Below are positions 35,079 to 47,500 of a stretch of DNA of 64,000 nucleotides, one piece after another. Made by a program: the position numbers and the translations under genes. The stretch comes from Mya arenaria (lineage: Eukaryota > Mollusca > Bivalvia > Myida > Myidae), in the NCBI RefSeq assembly GCF_026914265.1, contig NC_069134.1:15531205-15595204 (forward strand). The letters are read 5' to 3'. Numbering within the stretch: position 1 is the first letter of the stretch; every line of letters starts with the position of its first letter. The notes under the pieces are model-generated. The model was not told the origin of the DNA, made no database searches, and worked only from the letters and a program-made list of their open reading frames with translations.

Positions 35079-35814
35079 CTTGGTGTAAAGTACTGTTACA
35101 CGGGGTACAACTTTCCTGGGTTAAACCATAGTCTAAAATATTAGACGTGTTATACAGGATTCTTCCAATCCCTAACGTCTAAACGGGAATGTGCAAAAAA
35201 CGGGGGTGTTTTAAAAATATTGAAATTGTTTTAAGTGAAGTATTTTATGGTTGAAATTGATCATAAAGAGTTATATTCATATTTTACCATGTAAGTGAAA
35301 TGCTATTTTGCACTAAACAAGCATTTAATGCATTTAAACAAGTTGTTTACCTTTCCAATAAAACGAAAGTTGACTGACACAGAAAACAATTTTGCGAAGG
35401 GGAACAACCCGATACAATCGTAATAACTCGGCCTCCTCCGACAAAGCTTTGAGATAGACCTCCTTATACAATCGTAACAACTCGGCCATGGCCGAAATGT
35501 TCCGAGCGATTTAAAACTGTGCCCTGAAGCCTTGCAGGTGCCCTTCATGTATATATCGTAATGTTTTGACAGAATGAAATGAAGAAAAGCCGTCAAACTC
35601 ATAATTATAAGTTGGATATTTATTTTTTTATGTACGGAACTAATATAAAATAACATTATCTGGTAATATTTCTTGTTTTTATGATATTTTATAGACGCTA
35701 TATGCTTTAACCCAGAATCCTGATCGGAACAACTACCCACTTTTGATACTAAACAATTTGTACGTGAAGGATTTGCTATATATCAAAAATCTAAAAAAAA
35801 TCCGTCAACGTACA

Positions 35815-36003
35815 ATAATTTGGACTAGGTTAAACCAGTACTGAGTACACCACTTATCCAAGCCCTATCCTTTTAATGCCAAGCGCCAGGCAATCGAGCT
35901 ACTTGTACCAATTTTTAAAGTATTTTGATATGACGCAGCCATGGATCGAACCGACAACCTCCCGCTCTGTAGGTGGAGCTTAACCACTAGGCCACAGAGA
36001 CAG
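35815..36003 (-). mobile_element. tRNA-derived SINE
   Basis: The minus strand begins with a tRNA-like head: TGGCCTAGTGGTTAAGC (A box) and GTCGGTTCGATCC (B box), with normal spacing and a plausible anticodon arm. It then continues into a non-tRNA body containing GCTCGATTGCCTGGCGCTTG and GGATAGGGCTTGG. Such a body is typical of SINEs conserved across invertebrates. A hAT-type MITE abuts the head at 36004. Confidence 0.65.
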
Positions 36004-36169
36004 CAGTGGTTGAAATTAGCATAAGCCCGCAAGCCCTGCACTGGTAAAATGTCTTCTGGGGTTGCTCAAATTCGGATTTTTGTATAGCAGGGCTTGTTCA
36101 AAACTTTTATGCCAAGCAATACAATAAGAATTCGGGCTTGTTCATCCAAAAGTCTAATTTCAATGATTG
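36004..36169 (+). mobile_element. hAT-type MITE, second copy
   Basis: Starts CAGTGGTTGAAATTAG and ends CTAATTTCAATGATTG. It is 166 bp long and aligns throughout with the reverse complement of 23672-23837, which is also 166 bp. The flanking octamers (AGAGACAG and AGAACAAT) are no longer identical. Confidence 0.75.
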
Positions 36170-37632
36170 AGAACAATATCATTAACGGTAGACAAAATCA
36201 TGAAATCTTGGTAAAGCTTACCAAGCCCAAATGCCAATTCATTTCGCTACGCGGCTGATTCTATTTTATCTTAACGAAGACAGCAATTTGGCTTGTCCGA
36301 ATTGAATATCCGAACCTAACCGACAGTAAACATAGCATATCTAAATTTTCGATAAGAACTACCTGCTGAGAGGCGTTGTGGTTCACAATGAAGCAGAAGT
36401 GTTAGTGTTCTAAGTAAATGCTGTTTTCACATTCGATTGCCATGCGTTAAACATGCAAATTAAAAAATAACGAACAAAAACAAATTCCTACGAGACGGTG
36501 ACAGGGAAATCTTACTAATTGTGAGAAACGTAAAAGGCGTACCTATTTGACCTACACCATGCAGCGGTTGCGTCCCTTTTTGCATCCATCGACTAAGCCT
36601 AACTATGAGAAATATACTTGCTTTGGTTCATGTTCTGAAATCTCCGACGGTCAAATCAGAAACAAGACATCTTGTCTCTTCTTTATATAGTATTTCAATT
36701 ACATTAAGATCTAAATCGTTCGTTATACAAGGACCCCTTCCATGCAAGCCATTACGCTTGAAAGACATTCAAACGGCCTTGTTTTATATTGTACAGATAT
36801 GACTACAACTTAACTTCGGTTAACAGTTCAAATTGAACTCAATAAGAACTAACTGAAAGTTATATATATATATAAACAAAAAACGCAAATTATTAGTTTG
36901 GGCAAGAATATATGAAGCATAACGCTTGAATATCCCTCGAAACTAACATATTGATAAATTATCAAAATGTTTAATTAAGATGACAATTAGGTACAGTTAA
37001 ATTCTGTCTAGTACATGTTCCTGGGCGGCATGTACAAATATGTAGTTAAATTTCAACCAGCGCAAATAGAATATCTTACCTATAATATAATTTTGGTTTA
37101 AATAAAAAACAATTGTGAAATTATAAACATTCATTAAAAAGAATATTTCAAATGCCGTTTTCGTTTTATACGTACGCCTATTGCCCCGAAAAATAATTGT
37201 ATGTAATATGTTATATAACAGTTACAAGTTACAGTTATAAGTCTGACATACATTTTAGCACAAAAAGGGAACAAATACAACAGGAAACGGACAAACGGAG
37301 GTTTTTTTATGACAAGACAACTTTATGGTCCACGGTGGAAAAATGTATCGTAAATAAAGCTTGCATTAAAACTACATCAAACGTACATTCATTCATACAT
37401 CCATCCATCCACACAGCCATCCACACATCCTTCTCTTCATAATATATTTACAGTAACTGTCGACATATAAACTCATATTTTCAATGTGTTTTTCTGGGGA
37501 AAAAACACAATCATACAGTTTAGAAATAAGTTTTAAAACTATTCACAATTCACACTTCACACATATTCATAGTGATATAAAAATAACGTCGATTAATTAT
37601 AGTATTTAAAATACACGCCTATTACATACCTG
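36170..37632. other. Non-coding spacer
   Basis: AT-rich, with a short (AT)n run near 36860 and a (CATC/CACA)n-like run at about 37385-37435. No gene recognised. It could include the CLIP4 promoter (minus strand), but no convincing element set was found. Confidence 0.35.
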
Positions 37633-38875
37633 TGGTGCAAAGAAAATGAGCTATCGGCACGTCCGTGGTGCAGCTTAGCCTTTTATTTATTGTAAAAATA
37701 CGTTAGTATGCTTTATATTTCATCCGATATTTTTAGTACATGGACATATTTCGGAAATCGGAGTATGTGGTACCGTAAAAGAACACTTTTACAACGGGTT
37801 GGCTAAGATTTCGTTTTAATAACGTACGAATTGTGGTGCCAGAAGTTTTTCTCCCGATTAGGACTTCTGAATATTTTGAGAAATGCTAGCATTTCAACTA
37901 CATTTCGGTGCATAGACAAACCGTGAGAACATTATGGCGCATGTAAAAAACTGTAATATATAGTACAAACGCCGGTACAAATAAAAACTTTCAAACTCTT
38001 CTTAAAAAGGAAATATGCATATATTTATAAAAATGGTGGCGCTGCTACTCTAGTGATGGAGCATTGGAGTAGTGGTGGCGCTGCTTCTCTAGTGATGGAG
38101 CTTTGGAGTAGTGGTGGCGCTGCTACTCTAGTGATGGAGCTTTGGAGTAGTGGTGGCGCTGCTACTCTAGTGATGGAGCTTTGGAGTAGTGGTGGCGCTG
38201 CTACTCTAGTGATGGAGCTTTGGAGTAGTGGTGGCGCTGCTACTCTAGTGATGGAGCTTTGGAGTAGTGGTGGCGCTGCTACTCTAGTGATGGAGCTTTG
38301 GAGTAGTGGTGGCGCTGCTACTCTAGTGATGGAGCTTTGGAGTAGTGGTGGCGCTGCTACTCTAGTGATGGAGCTTTGGAGTAGTGGTGGCGCTGCTACT
38401 CAAGTGATGGAGCTTTGGAGTAGTGGTGGCGCTGCTACTCAAGTGATGGAGCTTTGGAGTAGTGGTGGCGCTGCTACTCTAGTGATGGAGCTTTGGAGTA
38501 GTGGTGGCGCTGCTACTCTAGTGATGGAGCTGTGTAGTAGGATTTGCGGTGAAAATGATATTATGATTTAAATCTTTTGGAAAGAATACAAAAAATGCTA
38601 TTTTTACAATGCATTGTTATAATGCTTGTTTTGCCTGAATCGGGAGAAAAAAATCAAAAAAATCCTGGCACCACAGGTCGCACAATAATGAAACGAAAGC
38701 GTAACCAACCTGAGAGGTAAAAGTGTCCCACTTTGTACTGCATTCTCCGGATTTCGAAATATGTCAATTTAATATAAATATCAGATGAAAGATAAATCAT
38801 ATTCACAATGCGTACAAATAAACAAAAGGCACAGCTGCACCACTGGAGTGTCGACAGCTCATTTTCTATGCACCA
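37633..38875. mobile_element. Foldback element: ~234-bp inverted arms around a minisatellite
   Basis: The left arm (37633-37866) and right arm (38642-38875) are diverged reverse complements along their whole length. Both start with TGGTGCA and AGAAAATGAGCT, then have GTGGTGCAGCT, GACATATTTCG, ACACTTTTAC, TGTGGTGCCAG (or one-base variants) and TTTCTCCCGATT. The core is the 39-bp array listed next. No transposase is present. No clear target duplication is visible. The structure resembles foldback elements and the bivalve pearl-type elements that combine inverted ends with internal tandem repeats. Confidence 0.8.
38034..38545. repeat. 39-bp minisatellite, ~13 copies
   Basis: The unit is GATGGAGCTTTGGAGTAGTG plus GTGGCGCTGCTACTCTAGT. 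Copies are nearly identical; two successive units carry CAAGTG for CTAGTG. Because 39 is a multiple of three and the unit lacks stops in one frame, the array forms a 172-codon frame with 13-residue repeats (MELWSSGGAATLV). No promoter or start context suggests it is translated. Confidence 0.95.
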
Positions 38876-41160
38876 TCTATTTGTGGTGGAGCTGGCGTGT
38901 AGTAGCCGTGAAATGCGTTGGTTTTCATTTAGGCGAATATAAAGTATTTGCTATAGTTTCATCCTCGCCCGTTCAACTAGAGTCCGTATTTGCGTATTGG
39001 CCCGGTACTGTCCGGGAGCGGCGTTTATTCATACCTACACACCGTATGTATAACCGTTTTCAAACTACATGTAAAAAAGTAAAATTGATACGATCGTATT
39101 CGTGGTTCGTCTAGAAACACATGTATATGATTCCGTATGCAATAAGCAAGAGCATCGGAGCACATATTCAACGGTGAAACAGTCATCTAAGAAAGAAAAA
39201 TGTCATCCACCGAGCTATTTTCCGACATGAATAACAAACATACACAAGAAAAAAGTTGATGCATAGCATCAAGTCGGCGCAATGAAATTAGAAGAAAAAC
39301 GTGCATGCAGATAACCAAAAATGGTTATTATTTCAATGATAATATTTTTTTATGTTGGATGTACATATGCTCGAAGGACATTATGGTTAATAATATTGTT
39401 ACAATAGTTAAAGCCCGGAATTATAGATATTCTGTTGTTGTTTTTTCCAAGCTAATCCTCCGGTTAAAACTGAATTATAACAAAAATATACATACGTTTC
39501 TTCGGAAGAAATAGAATCAGTGGTATAATACATATTTAGATTTTAATAGCATGAAATTCACCTTTTTTGTACCGGCATGTTATGTGAATTCCTTGCTTTA
39601 TATTTTGTATAAGTTTTTGTAACACATTTCACTCATATGAGTATATAAAACGGGGATAAAAAATACTATATATTAAAAGGGAAACACCTGGAGTTCATTC
39701 TTTCGAATGACATTTTCAAAACAAACAATTAAGCTCAATGTTAATTTTTCAGAACTCGACATTTTTGCTGTCACCAAGGGAGATTACTGCGTACCGTGTA
39801 ACCTTCATCTATTTGGACTCAATCGGAACACCGCGGCCTGTATCAATCTCGGAGATGGCCGAGTTGTTATGATTGAGTTGGTATTTAAAATCAAAATTTT
39901 CAAAATGATAAGCAGGGCTATTATAAGTTAAGGTTTCATTATCAATTAAAGTGTAAAGTTTTATAAAACATACTAAACTTCATGTTTTATCATGCAACGT
40001 GGAAACTATTGAAAGCAATGTTCTGCAATTTATGAACTAGTCCCTAAGTTGGAATATTTTTTCTAAAGTAATGTCAAATATAGTCGGCGCCCAGAAGGGC
40101 GCCGACTAATATTTCTGGGCGCCGACTAATAATAACATCATCAATATCATAACAAAAAATACTTGCCGAAAAAACACACACGAGTAGTTGTAAGTGTTCG
40201 ACAAGTGTTATATAGATTTGAAAGAATCATAAATAGATATAAGCCCTTGATTTTGTTTTAATTCATATTCAAAATGTCCGTTGATTTTTTTTTCTGGTAT
40301 CTGAATGCTATATCTTGTCCAGTGGGTGTAGGCCACCCCACTGAAAACAAAACTCCTTTTCCGTTAAGACAAAGGATAAAAGATATTCAATGACACACCT
40401 TATAATTCTCAATTTATTCTCCTTTTTTAAAGCTATAAAAGGTTATTTGCACATAAAGCATTTACAAGAGGGACCTGTGCAAGTGTGGGTCAGTTTTCTA
40501 AATTCCAGATAGTTTTGAGAGCATCGTATTTCCTTTGGGAGGCTGTTCCATACCTGACGGACTTTAAAGTGGAGAGTTCTTCCCATATTTATTTGTTCTT
40601 ACTGATGGCACATCTACACAGTTTTCATATAAAATTAGATCTACATGTCTTAAAAGCTACAAGGTTTTGAACATATTCTGGCGAGATACCATACGGACAT
40701 TTGTATGTTTCAATAGCGATCTATCTTACCCTGCTCAGATGTAGTAATGTTGGCAATTGAACACTATGAAGAAGATTTTCGTAAGTTGAGGTGTAATCAT
40801 TAAAAACATTTTTTAAAGATCTGTATTAAATCTTTTCTATTTTTTTTTCGGTGTCGGTCTTGCTACAAAAATGCAAAACAACAAGACAGTAATTGAAATT
40901 GGATCTTATGAAAGATTTAAAGATAGTTAGCTTAGTATTGGTTGCCAAAATTTTCTTAGTCTTTGAAGGATTTCAGTTGCTTAGCTGTATTTTGCACATT
41001 TTAGAAATCTGGGCATCAACATTAGAATAAACTATCTACCTCAACGCCTAAAGTTTAGTTTGATTAATAATATGAACTGATTGCAAACGTAGAAAGGTAA
41101 TCATGAAATAACCCTAAACCTGAACTATAATAAATTTAAGAAGTCCTGCTATATAGTTCT
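38876..41160. other. Non-coding spacer left of the NCOA6 promoter
   Basis: No gene recognised. Frames at 38785-39114 and 39707-39931 have no family features. A GC-rich hairpin lies at 40082-40107 (listed separately). Confidence 0.4.
40082..40127. repeat. GC-rich perfect hairpin plus a third arm
   Basis: AGTCGGCGCCC, loop AGAA, GGGCGCCGACT forms a perfect 11-bp stem. A third copy of the arm, GGGCGCCGACT, follows at 40117-40127 after AATATTTCT. It is an isolated GC-rich island in AT-rich DNA. Transcribed, it would be a very stable stem-loop, but there is no evidence of transcription. Confidence 0.8.
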
Positions 41161-41169
41161 ACAATGATA

Positions 41170-41280
41170 TGCACGTGTTCGCTACAATTTCAATATTCCC
41201 GCGAAAACATGGCTGTCAATCCCAGAGTTCACTTCCTATAATGCGCATGCGCTTTGATAGAATTGCAAATGGCGGCACTT
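41170..41280 (+). promoter_or_regulatory. NCOA6: Probable NCOA6 promoter (E2F, ETS, NRF-1, YY1-like sites)
   Basis: Within 110 bp are GCACGTG (41171), TTCCCGCGAAAA (41196-41207, E2F-like), CACTTCCT (41230, reverse ETS core), ATGCGCATGCGC (41241-41252, NRF-1 palindrome) and AAATGGCGGC (41267-41276, YY1-like). This set, with no TATA box, is the classic housekeeping promoter of animals. It lies 3.2 kb upstream of the first NCOA6 coding exon on the same strand. Initiation near the NRF-1/YY1 sites is inferred from the usual position of YY1 just downstream of the start. Confidence 0.6.
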
Positions 41281-41343
41281 GTTATTGTTTCATGGCGTTG
41301 AGGAAACAAGGTCATTTCTAGGAACATTTTATCGCCTCCACAG
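41253..41343 (+). other. NCOA6: Candidate NCOA6 5' untranslated exon
   Basis: A strong donor CACAG|GTATAA follows at 41344, and the left bound is the promoter above, so the exact start is unknown. It contains a nine-codon upstream ORF (ATG at 41292, TAG ending at 41321). The phase at 44442 does not require coding sequence here. Supported only by promoter and donor. Confidence 0.4.
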
Positions 41344-44300
41344 GTATAAAGACATATCAAAAGGACATACAAGCAAAACTCCAATCTATTCCCTATCAAA
41401 GAAGACCATTTTAAAGATGCATTAAGTGTTAATCTTGCCAGTTTTCTCGATTGTACAAGGGGTATGTGCACAGTCCGAAATCGGCAAAAAAATGGCCACC
41501 GAACTTTGTTGGATGAATAAACATATTGACAACCGTTATTTTGTTTAATAATTCGTTTCCTTTACATATATGAGACATAATTATGAGAGTGCATTTAAGT
41601 TTTTGATTAAAAGAATCTTAAATATTAAAATTTGTTGTGGTGTCATGGGTGTCAATTTCACCCACCAAACATGGTGGAATCAAAATTGGAACATGGTTGA
41701 CTGGATTTATGATAAATGTTTCCCACTATATTTGAAATGAAATATAATTCATTTATAGTGTAAGCAATCGATTTCAAATGTTTTGCATGATATGACTGTG
41801 AGAAAGTTCATTGAGAATTATGAAGCAAGTTTTATGAAGTTATATTTTGTATTCCTAAAAGGTAGGCTACTTCCAAACCGAGTTGGTTAGTAACTTCGAC
41901 TGCTTAAGTGTCCATTTGTCTTGTTTGGAGGAAACTGATATGTCCCGATTGGTTGTAGATTTCATTTACATTTTTTTTCTTATAACAAAAGATTTGCCAC
42001 AGTATGTGCCACACTTTCATAAAACTTCGCCACATTTGCATATTGATTCACCACATACCTTAAAAGATTCACTAGAAACCATTTTATATATAAACATCCA
42101 GTAAATAAATGGCACTATTGTGTACTGTGTAAGAGGTGTACTCTAGGTTTTGTATAGTTAACCCCAAGATTACATGTGATAATTTGACTGGTAAATGCCA
42201 CTCTTCATTATTCACACATGTAACTTTTCCCCAAATTGTATGATGGGTTAAGAGACAAAATGTAGATGGTTGAGAAAGCAGCCTTAAATGTTTTTAAATC
42301 ATAAAAAGAAGAATGACATTTTAAAGTTTTAATATACTTCAAATACAGGTCCAAAATAGTCTACCACATATTGTAAACAGCAGAAGAATCAGGATTGTGT
42401 TTACAAAGTAGATTTATTTAAAGGGACTGACACTCCCAACCAGTACATAAATATTGCTGATGTATTTATTTGTTCAAAATGAGGCATGTCTCGCCGCGGG
42501 TTGAGGAAATAAAGAAAACATCTCTTGCCTCTCTTTTCATTTTTTTTTTATTTGAACAAATATGAACAGCAACTGACACAATATCGGTCGTTTGCTCTTT
42601 ACTAAAGGAATACATTCTTTTTTAGCAGACCGCAGATTATACATTTTTCAATGTCGTTATTCATGTCAAATAAAGTTTGTAAAGCTTATTTTTTTGTGAT
42701 ATTTAATTGTAAATTCCCCAAATCTTCCTGAAAATGAATTTAACTATCAAATTATGTTAACTTCACTTCTAGAATTAATATAAGCTAAGCATCTTGTGCT
42801 CTTTGCTTAAATGTATCTAGGATTGTTTGTTCCTTTCTTGGAGTAATATTTGTTGTTGTTTATTTCTATGAAGAATCTGTAAACATGGTTATTGTGCATG
42901 AAAGGTTTTAATATGACTGGCAGCCTTGTTTATAATCAATAATTTGCAATGTCCAATCTGGTGATTTCTTCCTGACTACGATTATCCTATATTCTAAACA
43001 TCTAAAATGTCATCTTTTTTCATGTCTAAAAAAAAGCTGGACTAGTGGGTTTCCTCCGGGTATTCGGATTTCCCCTACAACACAAGACCACACTTTGCGT
43101 ATCATCGTGCCAACAATAGTGATTAATATAGTTGTTATAACTTGTTTCACAGTTGTTGTAAAATAAATAAGTTAAAACTTAATATGCTAGATGTCTTTCG
43201 TTGATTGGAGTTTGTAATGGTCTGCCCTCGCATATATGACCATGGCATCTCCCTTCCACATTCTCCAGTAGTGACTTCGATGATAACTATACACTTAATT
43301 TACTGCGACTTTTGGAGTATACACCAGTTTTCTAATAAAGTATTGATGGTCTCACAGCACCAACAATTTGTGAAAAGGGACTAGTACTGCTGAGACTTGC
43401 AATTCTTTAATTATAAGCGAAATATGTGTCATTTGGTTAAAAAATTAAAACCCTCACTAAGCTCGAGTCGCCTGGGCAGGCCTCAACAAATCCACTCGCT
43501 CCATCGCATTTGCAATTGAATATCAAGGTCGGGCGAGAAGAAATTCAATCACACTCGTCTGCCCTGGCGAGTAAGATTCTCCAGATTCAATTTTTAATCT
43601 TATTTATTATCCAAAACAAAATGTTTGCGATAAACATTAAATTTAAATACCAAATGTAAACAGTCAAATCAAAACTGGAAATGTGACCTCATTTTTTTAT
43701 CGAATGCACATGGTCGAACGTGGAGACTGTTTATTCAATTGTGTTGTAGATAATTCTACAGGGAATTTCATTACAATTCAATTGATAACTAAAATGTTTT
43801 TAATAATTTATAATCACTTATAAGACATAAGTATACGATATGGTATCCGACTTATTCATAAATGGATCGTAGCAGTGGGTGGTCGGGACTAGGTAAAAGA
43901 ACTTTGAAGTAAATTTAATTGGCTGCAAAACTAGCCTATGTTAAGTCAGTGTTACCTGATTTTGTTTGAAAATTTTCTTGAAAATGTAGGATGAGAAGAA
44001 GTTCAGGTTCATACAAAGTTACCCAAAACAATTTTTTCAAGGCCTGTTGGGTATTGTTGTATTGTTGAGTCCTTAAGCAGGATGAAGCTTGCTGATGAAT
44101 CTATTTCCTTTCCAATCTGTTCCTTAAACACATGATTGGTCTTTTGTACATCCCAAACTCCTCAATTTGTAAAAAACTTTGATCTTATGTTCAAGATTCT
44201 CGTATATACACCAAAGTATTTAACGTAATAAATTGTTTTCTGATGTTGAGGTTTGAATCAATTTTGTAAGTGTAAAAATATTGAAACTTGGTCAGTAGGT

Positions 44301-44441
44301 TGTCCTCCTGAACACTCTTATTTGTCAATCATAATCACTTAATTCAGTTTTGGCATGCCATTTACTGTTATGATGCATCTGTCTCTCATGTTGTTATTTT
44401 ATATCCGGGTAGTTTACTGAGGACTGTTGTATGTATTTCAG
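41344..44441. other. NCOA6: NCOA6 5' intron (inferred)
   Basis: AT-rich, with no coding exon recognised. Around 43460-43570, GAGTCGCCTGGGCAGG and its near inverse CTGCCCTGGCGAGT bracket about 100 bp, possibly a small decayed inverted-end element. Confidence 0.4.
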
Positions 44442-44578
44442 GCGACTCCAGTTGAGGATGGGTCCACAGGAGGACTACATTGAGACTGTGTTCACCTGTG
44501 AGGGGGATTTTCACGACCCACACCTCAAGGATCGACTAGAGGACTTCAAGCGCAGTCTCAAAGATCTACTGCTCACAG
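44442..44578 (+). CDS. NCOA6: NCOA6 coding exon 1
   Basis: The acceptor TGTATTTCAG ends at 44441 and the ATG is at 44458. The exon gives residues 1-40: MGPQEDYIETVFTCEGDFHD then a charged helix with KRSLKDLLLT. It aligns with vertebrate EDSTIFVAFKGNIDDKDFKW...ILKNVPNLL, which precedes the conserved block. Residues 34-38 read LKDLL, an LXXLL. The frame stays open upstream to the acceptor, so extra N-terminal coding in an unseen exon is possible. Donor CACAG|GTGTTC, phase 1. Confidence 0.85.
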
Positions 44579-47500
44579 GTGTTCATCTTACTTGTATAAG
44601 CCTCTTAGATTACATCAAAATACAGGTCTCAAGACAGTGCTTTCAAGATGTGTATCAAATATCATGTTTATCTTTGTTAAATGAAAATTCTGAGGTTTAA
44701 CTGTCAGAATTTTGGAAGAACAATTCTGAAAATAATTAGTAATGGAAGAGTCCATGTCTTACAGAATATGAACGAGGCTCTTATTTGTTAACTTGTCTGT
44801 TTTTATTTTTTAAAAGAATGTTCTCTATTTGCTGTATTTGGTGATAGCTGCAGCTTCAATCAGAATTTTTTCGCATGGCCATAACTGATATTTCCCCAAT
44901 AATCTTTTTAACAGATGTATGTCCAGTGATTTTTTTTGGTGCAATTTACTGCCTTCTAAAGGCTGTTTCCCCTTGCTAAAAACTGTCCAATTTTCCCAAA
45001 ATTTTATATTTATATTCTGAGGTAAGAATACCTCTTACTTTATTAATTACAAGTGTTCATGAGTATCGGAAGCAGTCGTGTGAAAATTTTAAACTAAAAG
45101 ATTCAAGACATTCACATAAAACTACCAGTCACAATATGCTTATGTGTAGCTAAAGTAAACGATACCTCGATGATACTCTGGCTGTAATAATCATCTAGTT
45201 ATGATATTGACCATGATCCTTAAAGAAGAGGGTTTGGGGGCATGCTGGATTGAAAAAGAAGAGATAAACATTGGATGCTCTTGTTTAAGTGTGTGATTGA
45301 GGCAGACTCTTGCAATGTTTATTTTTTAACAATATGGGGCCAAATTCATGCTAGTATGTTCTTTTATGACTTTTTTGTTGAAATACTGTTCTTTTAAATT
45401 TAACATATTTCAATCCAAACAATAGTGATTTTGTCCTCTTATGTCAAAGCCAGCCTTGCAATTGAACTGAATATTAATGAGGTTCAGACAAATGAAAGCT
45501 TGGGCTTTATGATGTTAAGAACATCAGCTTAATCAGAGAGACTTGGAGTAAGGAAGTAAGGAAGGGTATTGCTATCTGGAATCATCTTTGGATACAGCTT
45601 AATGAGAAATGCATTAAGAAATTAAAGTGATTATGCTAATGAAATGAATGTTTTGTAGTAAACAATTAAGAAAGTTCTCAAATGAGCTATTTACCTGTAA
45701 AAAAAAATTGTTTAAAATTTGGCCAGGAAATAATTCCTTTTCTAGTCATTTAAACACCGTCTTCGTGATATTACTTTGATAGGTTACTTAAAAATACCTA
45801 ATAAAATGATTATGTGTAAACAATGACATGTTATTTTATTTCACTGATAAATCTCTGTCAACTACTGGAAAGCATATAATAGAATTGGATAATTTGAGAA
45901 GTATGGGATTTCTTACGAAATCAATAGTGATAACAACCATTCCTTATCATTTTCAGACAAGAACAAGTTGATCCTGAAGAAGGTTGAACCTTGGAACAGT
46001 GTCAAGGTCACATTCAAGATTCCGAGAGAAGCAGCAATTCGTCTCAAGCAGCTAGCACAGCAGGGCAATGCTACATTGAAAGAGTTAGGAGTGTTGGCAG
46101 TTCAGATTCAAGATCAGAACATTTCATTGACTATTGCTGGTAAAAACAATGAGCACACACAGCTTGTGTTTAGAACTGCAGATTCAAGCCAAGCTACTAC
46201 ACCGACTGTATCTGTGATTGGAACAAATTCTCCAGCTTTGGATGGTCTAAGTCCTCAAGGCCCTGGCCCTGGGCCTAATTTAACAGAGAAAACCAGTCAA
46301 AATATAGCAGAATACTTAAGACAGCTCTTACCCGCTCACATAGCTGAAGCACAGAAAGCAAAAAATAACTTTATGCCATTTCCTGGTTTTGAACCAGGAA
46401 AAGGTTCTTCTCATCCACATGCCAGTGTAAGTGGTTATCAAGGCAATGCAACTAGTATGAGTCCCTCCAGTAATGCCATTAGCCCAGGTCAGAGCACCAT
46501 GGGTGGTCCTAGTGGGATCCGGTTCCCGCATGCGCCGGGAATGCCTCCGGGACTCCAACCGGGCTTGAAGCAAGCTCTAGACAATCTCCCTCCACCACCG
46601 CCTTACCCTGGGGAAGGCAGCGCACACCAGAATAACATCCAGAAGCTTCGGCTTGGCCCAACGACCCCCAGCACTCTTCTTGTGAATTTGCTTGAACCAG
46701 CATTTGCTCAGCTGTTGAATGCTGGGAAATTGCCACCAGGGCTTGATCCTGAAACTATGAAACCTGCAAAGAAAAAGAGAAAGCCCAGACAGCCAAAGGA
46801 GAAAAAAGAGAAGAAGGGAGCACAGACTGTTTCAAGTGTATCTGGTGTTTCAATGCCTACAACTACCATGGGCATTCCGTCTGCAACTGTCCCCTCCCTG
46901 GCCTCAGCGAGGCTTATGAACAGTGACTTAAATCCCTCAGTGACTGAGTCTGGTTTTCATAATGTTCCTCAGGCATTGTTGCATAATACTTCTGTTCAAA
47001 AACGTGTGCCATTGACTAGCCCTGTGACTCATGGAAGAAAGCATGATGAAGATACTGCTGGTAAAATTATAAACCCTGTCACAGGGGTTCTGGAGCCAGT
47101 TGATCTGTCAGATACTAGTCCAGCTAAGAGTGATGGTGATAAGAATTCTCCTAGATCTCTACAGGGCCAGAAAAAGCCAAGCTTAGGAGAACTGAAAATT
47201 GAAGATTTGAGGAGAACTCCTAATCTAATGGGACGTCCACAGGGTATGCTTTCACACCCAGTTCAGAACATCCAAAGACCATTAAGTGAACATCCAAATC
47301 CTCATTCATTGATGGCAGGTGCACTATATGTTTCTAGTCATAGTGTAAGTAAAGACACAAGTGGATTAACACCTCAAGTTCATTATCAGGAGGCATTGAA
47401 AAACAGCAATCCCAAGTCTCACATGAAGAATGACATTATGCCACCTGTAAACACGCTGGAGCATATGTTACCTGCAACTCGTGTGGGTGCAGGTAATGGT

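Noticed and set aside
38053-38571. 172-codon open frame of 13-residue repeats
   Set aside because: It is the in-frame reading of a 39-bp minisatellite inside a foldback element. There is no promoter, splice site or family match.
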